This document shows, piece by piece, positions 1 through 6,746 of a stretch of 17,369 bases of DNA. How positions within the stretch are numbered: position 1 is the stretch's first letter; each line of letters starts with the position of its first letter. Under the pieces are notes generated by a model, which was given only the letters and a program-made list of their open reading frames with translations, made no database searches and was not told the DNA's origin. The position numbers and the translations under genes were made by a program. The stretch is from WLJO01 sp032117595 (GTDB taxonomy: Bacteria; Actinomycetota; Acidimicrobiia; Acidimicrobiales; Ilumatobacteraceae): NCBI GenBank assembly GCA_032117595.1, contig JAULYZ010000114.1:1-17369 (forward strand). The letters run 5' to 3'.

Positions 1-1064
1 CCGCGTACGCGACGCAGGAGCCAAGTGGGGCCCGTTGCTGCAGACACCTCGGCACCGAGTCGGTCGAGCATCACCCGGAAGCCGTCCTCCACCATGTGTG
101 CTGCCACCTGCCACACGAGTGGCGGGAGCGCCCCGGGCAGCATCTCGCCGATGCCCTCGGTGGTGAACTCGGAATCCTCGAGCGAGTCGACGTCGTCGTC
201 GAACGGGTCGACGAGGGCCGTGCGCACCGCAGTGACGGGGCGCGCCTGCACGATCCACAGCGACGAGCCGTCGTGCGCCCACTCGATGTCCTGGGCACAC
301 CCTGCCTTCCGTTCGATCGCGAGTGCAGCCTCGACAATGCCGGCGAGTTCCTCGTCGGGGGCTACCGCTCCCGTGTCGGTGCGTCGGAACTGGTGCACCC
401 GCGGTGTCCGCTTCCCGGAGACCAGTGACTCGCCGAGACCGTCCACCACNNNNNNNNNNAGCGTGGGGTCCTGGGTGAACACCACGCCGGCGCGCTTGGT
501 GTCGACCATCTGCATCAGCACGGCGGCCATCGCAATGTCAGTGCTGTCGATCCCGAGAGCGTCCCGGTACGCGCGCGGTGCGGGGTAGAGCAACGATGCG
601 AACACCTGCAGCACCGCCCGCTCGACGGCCTCTGGGTCGTCGGCGGCGATGTCGAGCATCGAGCGGTACTGCCCGGCGAAGGACGAACCGCCCAGATCCT
701 CCACGGTGGCAGACGAGCGGATGGCGAGCGGGCGCCCGTTGCCGACCGAGCGCGCCACCGCAACGACCTCGCTGCGCAGTGCACCGGGGAGCCCAGCGGC
801 AAGGAAGGCGGCCTCGACCTCGTCGCCGGGTACGGGTTCGTTGCGCGCAATGCGGTCCATCAGCTCGGCAAGCGCCGGTTGTGCGGCCGTTGAGCGGTAG
901 GCGTCCGCCGTGACGATGGCGGTCGGCGGCACGTGCACACCCCAGCGCAGGAGTCGATCGAGGGCTGCGCCCTTCCCCCCGAGCGCGTCGGGGGTCGTAG
1001 AGGTGCCGTCGAGGATCACCACGGCCGCGCCGACCGGGCGCGGCGTCTCCCCGGGTTCGGTCAT
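1..1064 (-). CDS. PEP/pyruvate-binding (PPDK_N) protein, PEP synthase-like or Rph-like, 3' end outside window
   Basis: This is the N-terminal part of a protein with the ATP-grasp domain used by PEP synthase, pyruvate phosphate dikinase and rifampin phosphotransferase. Those enzymes phosphorylate pyruvate or another acceptor from ATP through a phosphohistidine domain, which would lie outside the window. Visible motifs are a Gly-rich N-terminal loop (DALGGKGAALDRL, residues 26-38), IRSSATVEDL (115-124, with the ATP-binding Arg), SSFAGQ (127-132), RAGVVFTQDP (191-200), GLGESLVSG after the gap, and the closing DIEW...IVQARPVT block. The following segment, EGIGEMLPGALPPL, resembles the linker of PEP-utilising antibiotic phosphotransferases, so the acceptor is uncertain. 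The ATG at 1064 overlaps the upstream gene's stop as ATGA, indicating translational coupling. Ten undetermined bases interrupt the gene at 450-459. Domain call firm; substrate unknown. Confidence 0.85.
   Translation of the reverse strand, partial: MTEPGETPRPVGAAVVILDGTSTTPDALGGKGAALDRLLRWGVHVPPTAIVTADAYRSTAAQPALAELMDRIARNEPVPGDEVEAAFLAAGLPGALRSEVVAVARSVGNGRPLAIRSSATVEDLGGSSFAGQYRSMLDIAADDPEAVERAVLQVFASLLYPAPRAYRDALGIDSTDIAMAAVLMQMVDTKRAGVVFTQDPTXXXXVVDGLGESLVSGKRTPRVHQFRRTDTGAVAPDEELAGIVEAALAIERKAGCAQDIEWAHDGSSLWIVQARPVTAVRTALVDPFDDDVDSLEDSEFTTEGIGEMLPGALPPLVWQVAAHMVEDGFRVMLDRLGAEVSAATGPTWLLRRVR
450..459. other. Run of ten undetermined bases inside the PPDK_N gene
   Basis: Ten N characters lie between the FTQDPTL and VVDGLGE segments of the PPDK_N protein. 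The frame happens to continue across exactly ten bases. However, relatives have about five more residues between these motifs, so the run is probably a fixed-length placeholder rather than a measured gap. Confidence 0.95.
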
Positions 1065-1366
1065 CGCGGAGCGGTTCCGGTCGGCGTCATGCCCGCTCGT
1101 GCTGCCGAGAGTGCGCTGTCGGCGACGGCCTCGACAGTGGTGCCCTCGGCGAGTGCGGTCTGCTCGAGCCACGCAACGAGATCGGCACGCAGCGCGATGC
1201 GCCGCCGCGTCGCCACCGACCGGACGAGGGCGACAACGGCGAGGAGCAGCGACACCGCGAACAACACGGTGAGGTCGGCCGAGCGCCCGATCAACGAGTC
1301 GACGATTCCCACGACGGCAATCAGGGCAATGCCGAGCGACTCCCACGGCGTGCGTCGTGCATTCAT
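1061..1366 (-). CDS. Small membrane protein with two helices and a ribbon-helix-helix-like C-terminus
   Basis: A 101-residue protein with no family that I recognise. Two hydrophobic helices are visible (about residues 11-28 and 30-48), joined by a short polar turn (GRSAD). A basic patch (RRR, 54-56) follows. The stretch 57-90 (IALRADLVAWLEQ...EGTTVEAVADSALSAAR) has the strand-helix-helix pattern of CopG/Arc ribbon-helix-helix proteins. The start at 1366 is chosen because GGAGG (complement of 1372-1376) lies 5 nt upstream. A longer reading from 1426 would add 20 residues without a comparable ribosome site. The stop overlaps the PPDK_N start as ATGA, so the two are probably one operon and co-translated. 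Topology suggests both termini are cytoplasmic. Whether it binds DNA or is only a membrane partner of the downstream enzyme cannot be told. Confidence 0.75.
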   Translation of the reverse strand: MNARRTPWESLGIALIAVVGIVDSLIGRSADLTVLFAVSLLLAVVALVRSVATRRRIALRADLVAWLEQTALAEGTTVEAVADSALSAARAGMTPTGTAPR

Positions 1367-1446
1367 TTCGTCCTCCACCTCGGTGACCCGGCCCAGTACA
1401 CAGCGTGACAGGCGAGAGTCAGCCACACGCGCTCCTGTCCTGCGAA

Positions 1447-1460
1447 GGGCCGAAGGTCAC
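1447..1460. promoter_or_regulatory. Imperfect palindrome resembling a DosR/DevR box
   Basis: GGGCCGAAGGTCAC (minus strand GTGACCTTCGGCCC) is an imperfect 14-bp palindrome about 80 nt upstream of the membrane protein/PPDK_N operon. By my count it matches the core of the mycobacterial DosR consensus (GGGACTWWAGTCCC) at 10 of 14 positions. No DosR gene is in the window, so this is only a candidate operator. Confidence 0.25.
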
Positions 1461-1513
1461 TTCCTCGGGAGATGGCCGGGGGAGTGACGCAGCACGCCCG
1501 GGCCCGAGTCGGG

Positions 1514-2008
1514 TCAGCGGGGTGCGGTGCGGCGCAAGCGCTTCAGGGCCACGGAGAAGAGCAGGCCGCTGGCCTTGGCGACCACGGGGGTGAGGAACTT
1601 GGGCACGTACGGCACCATGACGTCCTCGTGCCACTGCACACGTGTGCGCGGTGTGCTTCCGGCGGTGGCTCCCTCGGCCACGGTCACGGTCAGTTCGGCG
1701 AATCCCACGAGCACGGGGCCGAGTTTGTCGACGTGGCAGGTGCCGCGAGAGCCGTCGAAGGCCAGATCGGTGGCGTGCATCCGGTCCTCGAGCGCGAGGC
1801 GGCCGATGCCGGACCATGCAATGAAGCGGTTGGGGTCCTGAGGGTCGACCTCGACCCTGGTCATGGGGATCCACCGGCCGTGGCCGCCCCAGTCGATCAG
1901 CTCGGCCCACACCCGGTCGATCGGCAGGTCGAGGGTGACATCGGCGTCGAAGACCACGCGATTCGAGCGCCGGCCGGTTGGCTTCGGTGTTGCGGTGTCG
2001 GTCGTCAT
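1514..2008 (-). CDS. SRPBCC (START/Bet v1-like) family protein
   Basis: A 164-residue protein of the SRPBCC superfamily, whose helix-grip fold holds hydrophobic ligands (polyketide cyclases, CoxG-like and Bet v1-like proteins). Evidence: after a polar N-terminus, the VVFDADVTLDLPIDRVWAEL stretch (about 18-37) is the typical first strand and helix, followed by the WxPMT loop, a run of alternating beta strands (GTCHVDKLGPVLVGFAELTVTV) and a long C-terminal amphipathic helix (LTPVVAKASGLLFSVALKRL). The ATG at 2008 has no clear Shine-Dalgarno sequence; TAGCCT lies 7 nt upstream (2016-2021), fitting a leaderless start. It is a single gene with its own promoter, divergent from the aminotransferase gene. 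The ligand is unknown. Confidence 0.8.
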   Translation of the reverse strand: MTTDTATPKPTGRRSNRVVFDADVTLDLPIDRVWAELIDWGGHGRWIPMTRVEVDPQDPNRFIAWSGIGRLALEDRMHATDLAFDGSRGTCHVDKLGPVLVGFAELTVTVAEGATAGSTPRTRVQWHEDVMVPYVPKFLTPVVAKASGLLFSVALKRLRRTAPR

Positions 2009-2015
2009 GCCACGA

Positions 2016-2021
2016 AGGCTA
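2016..2021 (-). promoter_or_regulatory. Candidate leaderless -10 box of the SRPBCC gene
   Basis: TAGCCT on the minus strand, 7 nt before the ATG. This spacing would place the transcription start at or next to the start codon, as for several other genes in this window. Confidence 0.4.
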
Positions 2022-2172
2022 CGGGCCCACCCGCAGTACAGGCTCGTGCCGTTCGGCTCACCGCCTCCACCCGCTCACCGGGCATCCCGTGGCTGAGTTG
2101 GCGAGCGTCGTGCCGGTTGTTCCCGAAATGTGTCCCTCGGGTCGGGTCCTCAGTGTCTAGCGTGGGAGTCCT

Positions 2173-3399
2173 GTGAAGCGAATCTCCAAGTCCTCCAAGC
2201 TCGACGACGTCGGCTACGACATCCGTGGCCCGGTGGTCGACCGGGCACGCCAGATGGAGGAGGAGGGTCACAAGATCATCAAGCTGAACATCGGCAACCT
2301 CGCCGCGTTCGGCCTCGACCCGCCCGACGAGATCGTGCAGGACATGATCCGCAACCTGCCGGTGGCGGCCGGTTACACAGATTCCAAGGGACTCTTTGCC
2401 CCGCGCAAGGCCGTGGTGCACTACACCCAGCAGAAGCAGATCACCGGTGTGCGCGTGGACGACGTCTACCTCGGTAACGGTGCCTCCGAGCTCATCGTGA
2501 TGAGCCTCAACGCGATGCTCGACAGCGGCGACGAGGTGCTCGTGCCGGCGCCCGACTACCCGTTGTGGACCGCAGCGGTCTCGCTCAGCGGTGGCACCCC
2601 GGTGCATTACCTCTGCGACGAGCAGGCCGACTGGTACCCCGATCTCGACGACATCCGGCGCAAGGTCACCCCCAACACCAAGGCCATTGTGGTCATCAAC
2701 CCCAACAACCCCACGGGCGCGCTCTACGAGCCTGCGCTCCTGCAGGGCATCGTCGACATTGCCCGTGAGCATCAGCTCGTGGTGCTTGCCGACGAGATCT
2801 ACGACAAGACCCTCTACGACGGCAACACCCACACGAGCATTGCGTCGCTCGCCGACGACGTGCTGTTCCTCACCTTCAACGGCCTCTCGAAGAACTATCG
2901 CTCATGCGGCTATCGCGCCGGCTGGATGGTGGTGTCGGGCGAGCGTCGCTACGCCCAGGACTACATCGAGGGGCTCGACATGCTCGCAGCCATGCGGCTG
3001 TGCTCGAACACCCCGGGCCAGCTCGCCATCCAGACTGCGCTCGGCGGCTACCAGAGCATCGACGATCTCGTGGCGCCCACCGGCCGGCTGTGCATGCAGC
3101 GCAACGTGGCGCACGAACTGGTCACCCAGATCCCGGGCGTCAGTTGTGTGAAGCCCAAGGCGGCGCTCTACATGTTCCCGCGCCTCGACCCGCACGTGTA
3201 CCCCATCGAGGACGACCAGCAGTTCGCCTACGAATTGCTGGCCGAGGAAAAGATGCTCATCGTGCAGGGCACCGGGTTCAACTGGCCCAAGCCCGATCAC
3301 TTCAGGCTGGTGTTCCTCCCGAACGTGCACGACCTCACCGAGGCACTCACGCGCTTGGACCGTTTCCTCGCCGGGTACCGCAAGCGCTTCGGCACCTGA
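2173..3399 (+). CDS. alaA: Alanine aminotransferase of the AlaA type (PLP-dependent class I)
   Basis: A cytoplasmic enzyme that would transfer an amino group from glutamate to pyruvate to make alanine. At 408 residues it is close to E. coli AlaA (about 405) and resembles it along its whole length, for example DIRGPV, PAPDYPLWTAAVSLS, HYLCDE, INPNNPTGA and MRLCSNTPGQ. The PLP-site residues are visible: N179 in NPNNPTG, D207 and Y210 in ADEIYDK, the Schiff-base lysine K240 in NGLSKNYR, and the carboxylate-binding R378 in HFRLVFLP. The start is GTG at 2173, with GGGAG at 2164-2168 and TAGCGT at 2158-2163. One oddity is NIGNLAAFG at 39-47, where E. coli AlaA has NIGNPAPFG, in the segment that closes over the substrate. 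It converges with the monooxygenase gene downstream. Confidence 0.93.
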   Translation: MKRISKSSKLDDVGYDIRGPVVDRARQMEEEGHKIIKLNIGNLAAFGLDPPDEIVQDMIRNLPVAAGYTDSKGLFAPRKAVVHYTQQKQITGVRVDDVYLGNGASELIVMSLNAMLDSGDEVLVPAPDYPLWTAAVSLSGGTPVHYLCDEQADWYPDLDDIRRKVTPNTKAIVVINPNNPTGALYEPALLQGIVDIAREHQLVVLADEIYDKTLYDGNTHTSIASLADDVLFLTFNGLSKNYRSCGYRAGWMVVSGERRYAQDYIEGLDMLAAMRLCSNTPGQLAIQTALGGYQSIDDLVAPTGRLCMQRNVAHELVTQIPGVSCVKPKAALYMFPRLDPHVYPIEDDQQFAYELLAEEKMLIVQGTGFNWPKPDHFRLVFLPNVHDLTEALTRLDRFLAGYRKRFGT

Positions 3400-3430
3400 G
3401 CCACACGGCTTGCCCGGTGGTGGCCGGCCG

Positions 3431-3466
3431 GTCGTTGCCAGCTAGTCGTTGCCAGCTAGTCGTTGC
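3431..3466. repeat. 14-bp tandem repeat across the monooxygenase stop codon
   Basis: GTCGTTGCCAGCTA occurs twice back to back (3431-3444 and 3445-3458), followed by a third partial copy (GTCGTTGC, 3459-3466). The inner end of the array codes for the last residues (ND) and the TAG stop of the monooxygenase on the minus strand. The duplication therefore lies in the short space between two converging genes. Confidence 0.9.
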
Positions 3467-5291
3467 GCGCGAGCAGCATTCCGTCCATCGTGCCTGTCGC
3501 GCGCCAATCCTCCATCAACTTGGAGAATGCTGCGGGGCCCGGGGTATACGCACCGAAGAAGGCACTGCCGCCCGACGGTGTGCCCTCGTTGTTGTAGTAG
3601 CCCGGGGTGCACGACTCGAGGAAGTCCTTGCCGCCCACGTAGAAACTGCGCAGCAGGGCGACCCAGTCGTTCACCGCTGCGTCGCTCGGTTCCACCGAGC
3701 GGGCGCCCTGTCGCATCGTCTCGGCAACGAGATAGGCAACGTGTCGGGCCTGCTCGTCGAACATCGACGTCATGTTGAGGTCGAACGCGTTCTGTGAGAC
3801 ACCGATGTAGAACCAGTTCGGGAACCCGTTGGTGGTGAACCCGTGGAGCGTCTGGAGCCCGTTCGCCCAGTGGTCGTACAGGGAGCGTCCGTCGCGCCCG
3901 TTGACCTCGATACCGAGACGGCGGCGGAAGTCGGCCGAGATCTCGAATCCGGTGGCGAAGATGATGCAGTCCACCTCGTACTCGTGGCCATCGACCACGA
4001 CGCCCTTGGGCGTGATGGTCATCATGCCCTTGGTGCCGCTCACGTCCACGAGCGTGACGTTGGGGCGGTTGAAGGCAGGAAGGTACTCGTCGTTGAACGT
4101 GGGCCGCTTGCACATCACGCGGTACCACGGCTTCAGTGCCTCGGCAGTTGCGCGATCGGTGACCACATCATCGACCCGCTTGCGCAGTTCCTCCATCTTG
4201 GCCATGTCGGTGAGCTCGACGATGCGGTTGCGTTCCTCGCGCGTACGGGGTCGGTTCTCGCCCTTGGGCGAGCTGATGGCGCGGAAGATGCGCGTCCAGC
4301 CGTCGTCGACGAGGTCTTCCTCCACCGCGATGCCGGCCGCTTGCGTGGTGAAGTTGTCACGGCGTCGGCGCTGCCAACCGGGCTCGAGACCACTGAACCA
4401 CTCGGGGTCGGTGGGTCGGTTCCGGCGGAAGTCGACGGTGGAAGGCGTGCGCTGGAACACGTAGAGGTGCTCCGCGTCACGCGCAACACGCGGCACTGCC
4501 TGGATCGCTGAGGCGCCGGTTCCGATCACGGCAACCCGCTTGTCGGCGAGTCCGGTCATGCCGCCGTTCGGGTTGCCCCCGGTGTAGGAGTAGTCCCATC
4601 GACTCGTGTGAAACGCATGGCCCTCGAACGACTCGATACCCGGAAGGCCCGGCAGTTTGGGCCTCGTCATGCTGCCGAGCGCCATCACCACGAAACGCGC
4701 GCGCAGGTGGTCGTCGCGGTCGGTGCGGACGTGCCAGCGGCCGAGGGAGTCGTCCCAGTCCATCGAGCGGACGCTGGTCTGGAAGATGGCCCGCTCGTAG
4801 AGCCCGTAGCGCTGCCCGATGCGTTGGGAGTGCTCGAAGATCTCGTCGGCGAAGGCGTACTTCTCTTTCGGCATGTAGCCGAGTTCCTCGAGCAGCGGCA
4901 GGTAGCAGTACGACTCGGTGTCGCACTGTGCCCCCGGGTAGCGGTTCCAGTACCACGTGCCCCCGAAGTCGGCGCCAGTCTCGACGATGCGGAACGAGGT
5001 GACTCCCTGCTCGGTGAGCCGGGCCGCTGCGAGCAGACCGCTGAACCCGGCGCCCACGATCACGATGTCGATGTCCTCGGCGATGGGGTCGCGTCGGAAG
5101 TCGGGATCGGCGAACGGGTCCTTCTCGGCGAAGCGTGCGAGCGGACCGGCGGCCTCGCGGTACTGATCGGCGCCATCGGTGCGCAACCGCTTGGCGCGCT
5201 CGGCCCGGTACCGCTCCCGTACGGCATCCGGGTCGAACGTGATCGAGCCGAACGTCGTCGATTCGGGGAGACCGTGCTCGCTGGGCGTCAT
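3456..5291 (-). CDS. Flavin-containing monooxygenase, type I Baeyer-Villiger class
   Basis: An FAD- and NADPH-dependent monooxygenase of 611 residues, predicted to insert oxygen into ketones (Baeyer-Villiger) or oxidise heteroatoms. Motifs seen: FAD-binding GAGFSG (80-85), the second BVMO signature GGTWYWNRYPGAQCD (110-124), the BVMO fingerprint FEGHAFHTSRWD (222-233, FxGxxxHxxxWD) and the NADPH Rossmann motif GTGASA (257-262). A CIIFATGFE block follows in the C-terminal half. About 70 residues precede the FAD fold, as in the longer BVMOs acting on steroids or large ketones. The open frame continues upstream to 6026 across the arsenic genes, but resemblance starts at the ATG at 5291, which has TACGGT exactly 6 nt upstream (leaderless). 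The 68-nt gap to arsC and this promoter suggest separate transcription. The substrate cannot be read from sequence. Confidence 0.92.
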   Translation of the reverse strand: MTPSEHGLPESTTFGSITFDPDAVRERYRAERAKRLRTDGADQYREAAGPLARFAEKDPFADPDFRRDPIAEDIDIVIVGAGFSGLLAAARLTEQGVTSFRIVETGADFGGTWYWNRYPGAQCDTESYCYLPLLEELGYMPKEKYAFADEIFEHSQRIGQRYGLYERAIFQTSVRSMDWDDSLGRWHVRTDRDDHLRARFVVMALGSMTRPKLPGLPGIESFEGHAFHTSRWDYSYTGGNPNGGMTGLADKRVAVIGTGASAIQAVPRVARDAEHLYVFQRTPSTVDFRRNRPTDPEWFSGLEPGWQRRRRDNFTTQAAGIAVEEDLVDDGWTRIFRAISSPKGENRPRTREERNRIVELTDMAKMEELRKRVDDVVTDRATAEALKPWYRVMCKRPTFNDEYLPAFNRPNVTLVDVSGTKGMMTITPKGVVVDGHEYEVDCIIFATGFEISADFRRRLGIEVNGRDGRSLYDHWANGLQTLHGFTTNGFPNWFYIGVSQNAFDLNMTSMFDEQARHVAYLVAETMRQGARSVEPSDAAVNDWVALLRSFYVGGKDFLESCTPGYYNNEGTPSGGSAFFGAYTPGPAAFSKLMEDWRATGTMDGMLLARND

Positions 5292-5297
5292 GAGCGA

Positions 5298-5303
5298 ACC
5301 GTA
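5298..5303 (-). promoter_or_regulatory. Candidate leaderless -10 box of the monooxygenase gene
   Basis: TACGGT on the minus strand, separated by 6 nt (TCGCTC) from the ATG at 5291. There is no Shine-Dalgarno sequence, so a leaderless mRNA is likely. Confidence 0.45.
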
Positions 5304-5359
5304 GCGAGCCGGCCCGATGGTGTCGAACCGGTCGGTCGCGGTCGAGCGGGGCGCGACGA

Positions 5360-5788
5360 CTACGGGGAGAGCAGTTCTTCGAGCAGGGCGCGTACGCGCC
5401 GATCGATCTCGTCGCGGATCGGCCGAACGGCATCCACGCCCTGCCCTGCGGGGTCGGGGAGCGGCCAGTCGAGATATCGCTTGCCGGGGTACACGGGGCA
5501 CGTGTCGCCACAGCCCATGGTGATCACGACATCCGATGCGCGGACCGCCGCGTCGTCGAGGCGTTTCGGATGTGCACCCAGACCATGCAGATCGATGCCG
5601 AGCTCGGCCATCGCAGCAACCACGGAGGGATTGATCGATTCGGCAGGTGCCGTGCCGGCAGAGCGCACCACGACGCGGTCGCCGGCGTGGTGCGCAAGCA
5701 GAGCGGCCGCCATCTGGGATCGGCCTGCATTGTGGATGCAGACGAACAACACCTCGGGGCGCTGCGGGTCGAGTGGGTCGCCGCTCAT
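5360..5788 (-). CDS. arsC: Arsenate reductase, low-molecular-weight PTP fold
   Basis: A 142-residue cytoplasmic enzyme reducing arsenate to arsenite. The P-loop CIHNAGRS (C17 to R23, CX5R) follows a hydrophobic strand (VLFV), as in LMW-PTP-type ArsC. MGCGDTC (91-97) supplies two more cysteines (C93, C97) for the redox relay, and D112 in PLPDP is the likely general acid. The tail GVDAVRPIRDEIDRRVRALLEELL is typical of actinobacterial members. Whether electrons come from thioredoxin or mycothiol cannot be decided here. The start at 5788 is preferred over an upstream start at 5848 because it begins just before the conserved fold and overlaps the stop of the upstream aquaporin gene as ATGA. The two products therefore appear coupled: one makes arsenite, the other lets it out. 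Confidence 0.93.
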   Translation of the reverse strand: MSGDPLDPQRPEVLFVCIHNAGRSQMAAALLAHHAGDRVVVRSAGTAPAESINPSVVAAMAELGIDLHGLGAHPKRLDDAAVRASDVVITMGCGDTCPVYPGKRYLDWPLPDPAGQGVDAVRPIRDEIDRRVRALLEELLSP

Positions 5789-6492
5789 CGGGCCGGACCC
5801 GGGTAGAGGAAGCGGATGAGTACTGCAGCGAGAGCGCCACCAGCACACTGCATGACGATGAACATCGGCGCCGACGCAGGCTCGATGCCCGCGAAGGAGT
5901 CCGAGAACATCCGTGCGACGGTGACGGCAGGGTTCGCAAAGCTCGTCGACGAGGTGAACCAGTACGCACCGCCGATCCAGACACCGACGGCGTAGGGAAC
6001 CGACGACGAGCGACCACTACGGACACAGCCGTGGATGATGAGCAACAGTCCCACGGTTGCCACGACCTCCGACAGCCAGAGGTTGGCCGACGAGCGTTCC
6101 TTCGTGGACCACTCCACTGCCGGGAGGTCGAACATCAGGTTTGCGATGATCGCCCCGGCGATCCCGCCCGCAGTCTGCGCGGCGATGTAGAGCACCGAGT
6201 CGCGACTCGAGAGGAATCCGAGGATGCGCTCCAGCACCGTGACCACCGGATTGAAGTGCGCGCCCGAGACCGAGCCGAAGGCGAGGATGAGTGCAATGAG
6301 CGCACCTGCCGTGGCTGCAGCATTCTCGAGCAGTTGCAGGCCGATGTCGTCGGGTGAGAGGCGCGTCGCCATGATGCCCGAGCCGATGACGGCAATGATG
6401 AGGAACGCAGTGCCGAGACTCTCGGCGACGAGACGGCGGGCGAGTGAAGGCGCGCTGTTCGCAACGACGGTCTCGCTCGCGGCCTCGCTCAT
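5785..6492 (-). CDS. aqpS: Arsenic-associated aquaglyceroporin (AqpS-like, MIP family)
   Basis: A 235-residue, six-helix MIP channel in the inner membrane. The two pore half-helices carry NPV (81-83, in HFNPVVT) and NPA (187-189, in FANPAVT). The arginine that normally follows the second NPA and narrows aquaporin pores is valine (V190), giving a wider, less polar filter suited to arsenite. Gene order aquaporin-arsC matches the known Sinorhizobium meliloti ars operon, where AqpS replaces the ArsB pump and arsenite made by ArsC leaves down its gradient. The start at 6492 gives a family-typical length; a GTG at 6564 would add 24 polar residues. TAGCCT at 6539-6544 (minus) could be the -10 and would lie inside that longer version. 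No arsR gene is seen nearby. Confidence 0.88.
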   Translation of the reverse strand: MSEAASETVVANSAPSLARRLVAESLGTAFLIIAVIGSGIMATRLSPDDIGLQLLENAAATAGALIALILAFGSVSGAHFNPVVTVLERILGFLSSRDSVLYIAAQTAGGIAGAIIANLMFDLPAVEWSTKERSSANLWLSEVVATVGLLLIIHGCVRSGRSSSVPYAVGVWIGGAYWFTSSTSFANPAVTVARMFSDSFAGIEPASAPMFIVMQCAGGALAAVLIRFLYPGPAR

Positions 6493-6746
6493 CGGCTGTG
6501 CGGTGACGTTTCGTGGTTCACGCGCCTCACGTCGCCCGAGGCTAGTGACCTGTTCGGTGCGCACCGCCGGGGTCGGGGCAGCAGGTCGGAGATCTTGGCG
6601 CAGTCTCCACGGGGTGTTCGGCTGCTGTTCAGCAGTCGTTCAGCTGTGATGCGACGATCCACCGAGAGGTGAACTGCCGATATCGTCGTCCTCTGGAGCG
6701 CCGGGAAGTCGGGTCGGCACGAAGTTGACCTTTTTGGGAGTGCACG
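6493..6746. other. Divergent intergenic region between the arsenic operon and the cation exchanger
   Basis: About 250 bp with no supported gene. It must hold the promoters of both flanking units. TAGCCT (minus, 6539-6544) is a possible -10 for the aquaporin gene. Around 6630 there is a short inverted repeat (CTGCTG-TT-CAGCAG) next to a near-direct repeat of GTTCAGC. I see no match to a classical ArsR operator (ATTCAA-type dyad). Confidence 0.4.

Noticed and set aside
2005..2832. 275-residue minus-strand frame opposite alaA
   Set aside because: It overlaps the well-supported aminotransferase and has a His/Val/Asp-rich composition typical of an antisense shadow.
5292..6026. Upstream extension of the monooxygenase frame through arsC and the aquaporin gene
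   Set aside because: The added residues are Arg/Ser-rich without family resemblance, while the ATG at 5291 has a -10 box in place.
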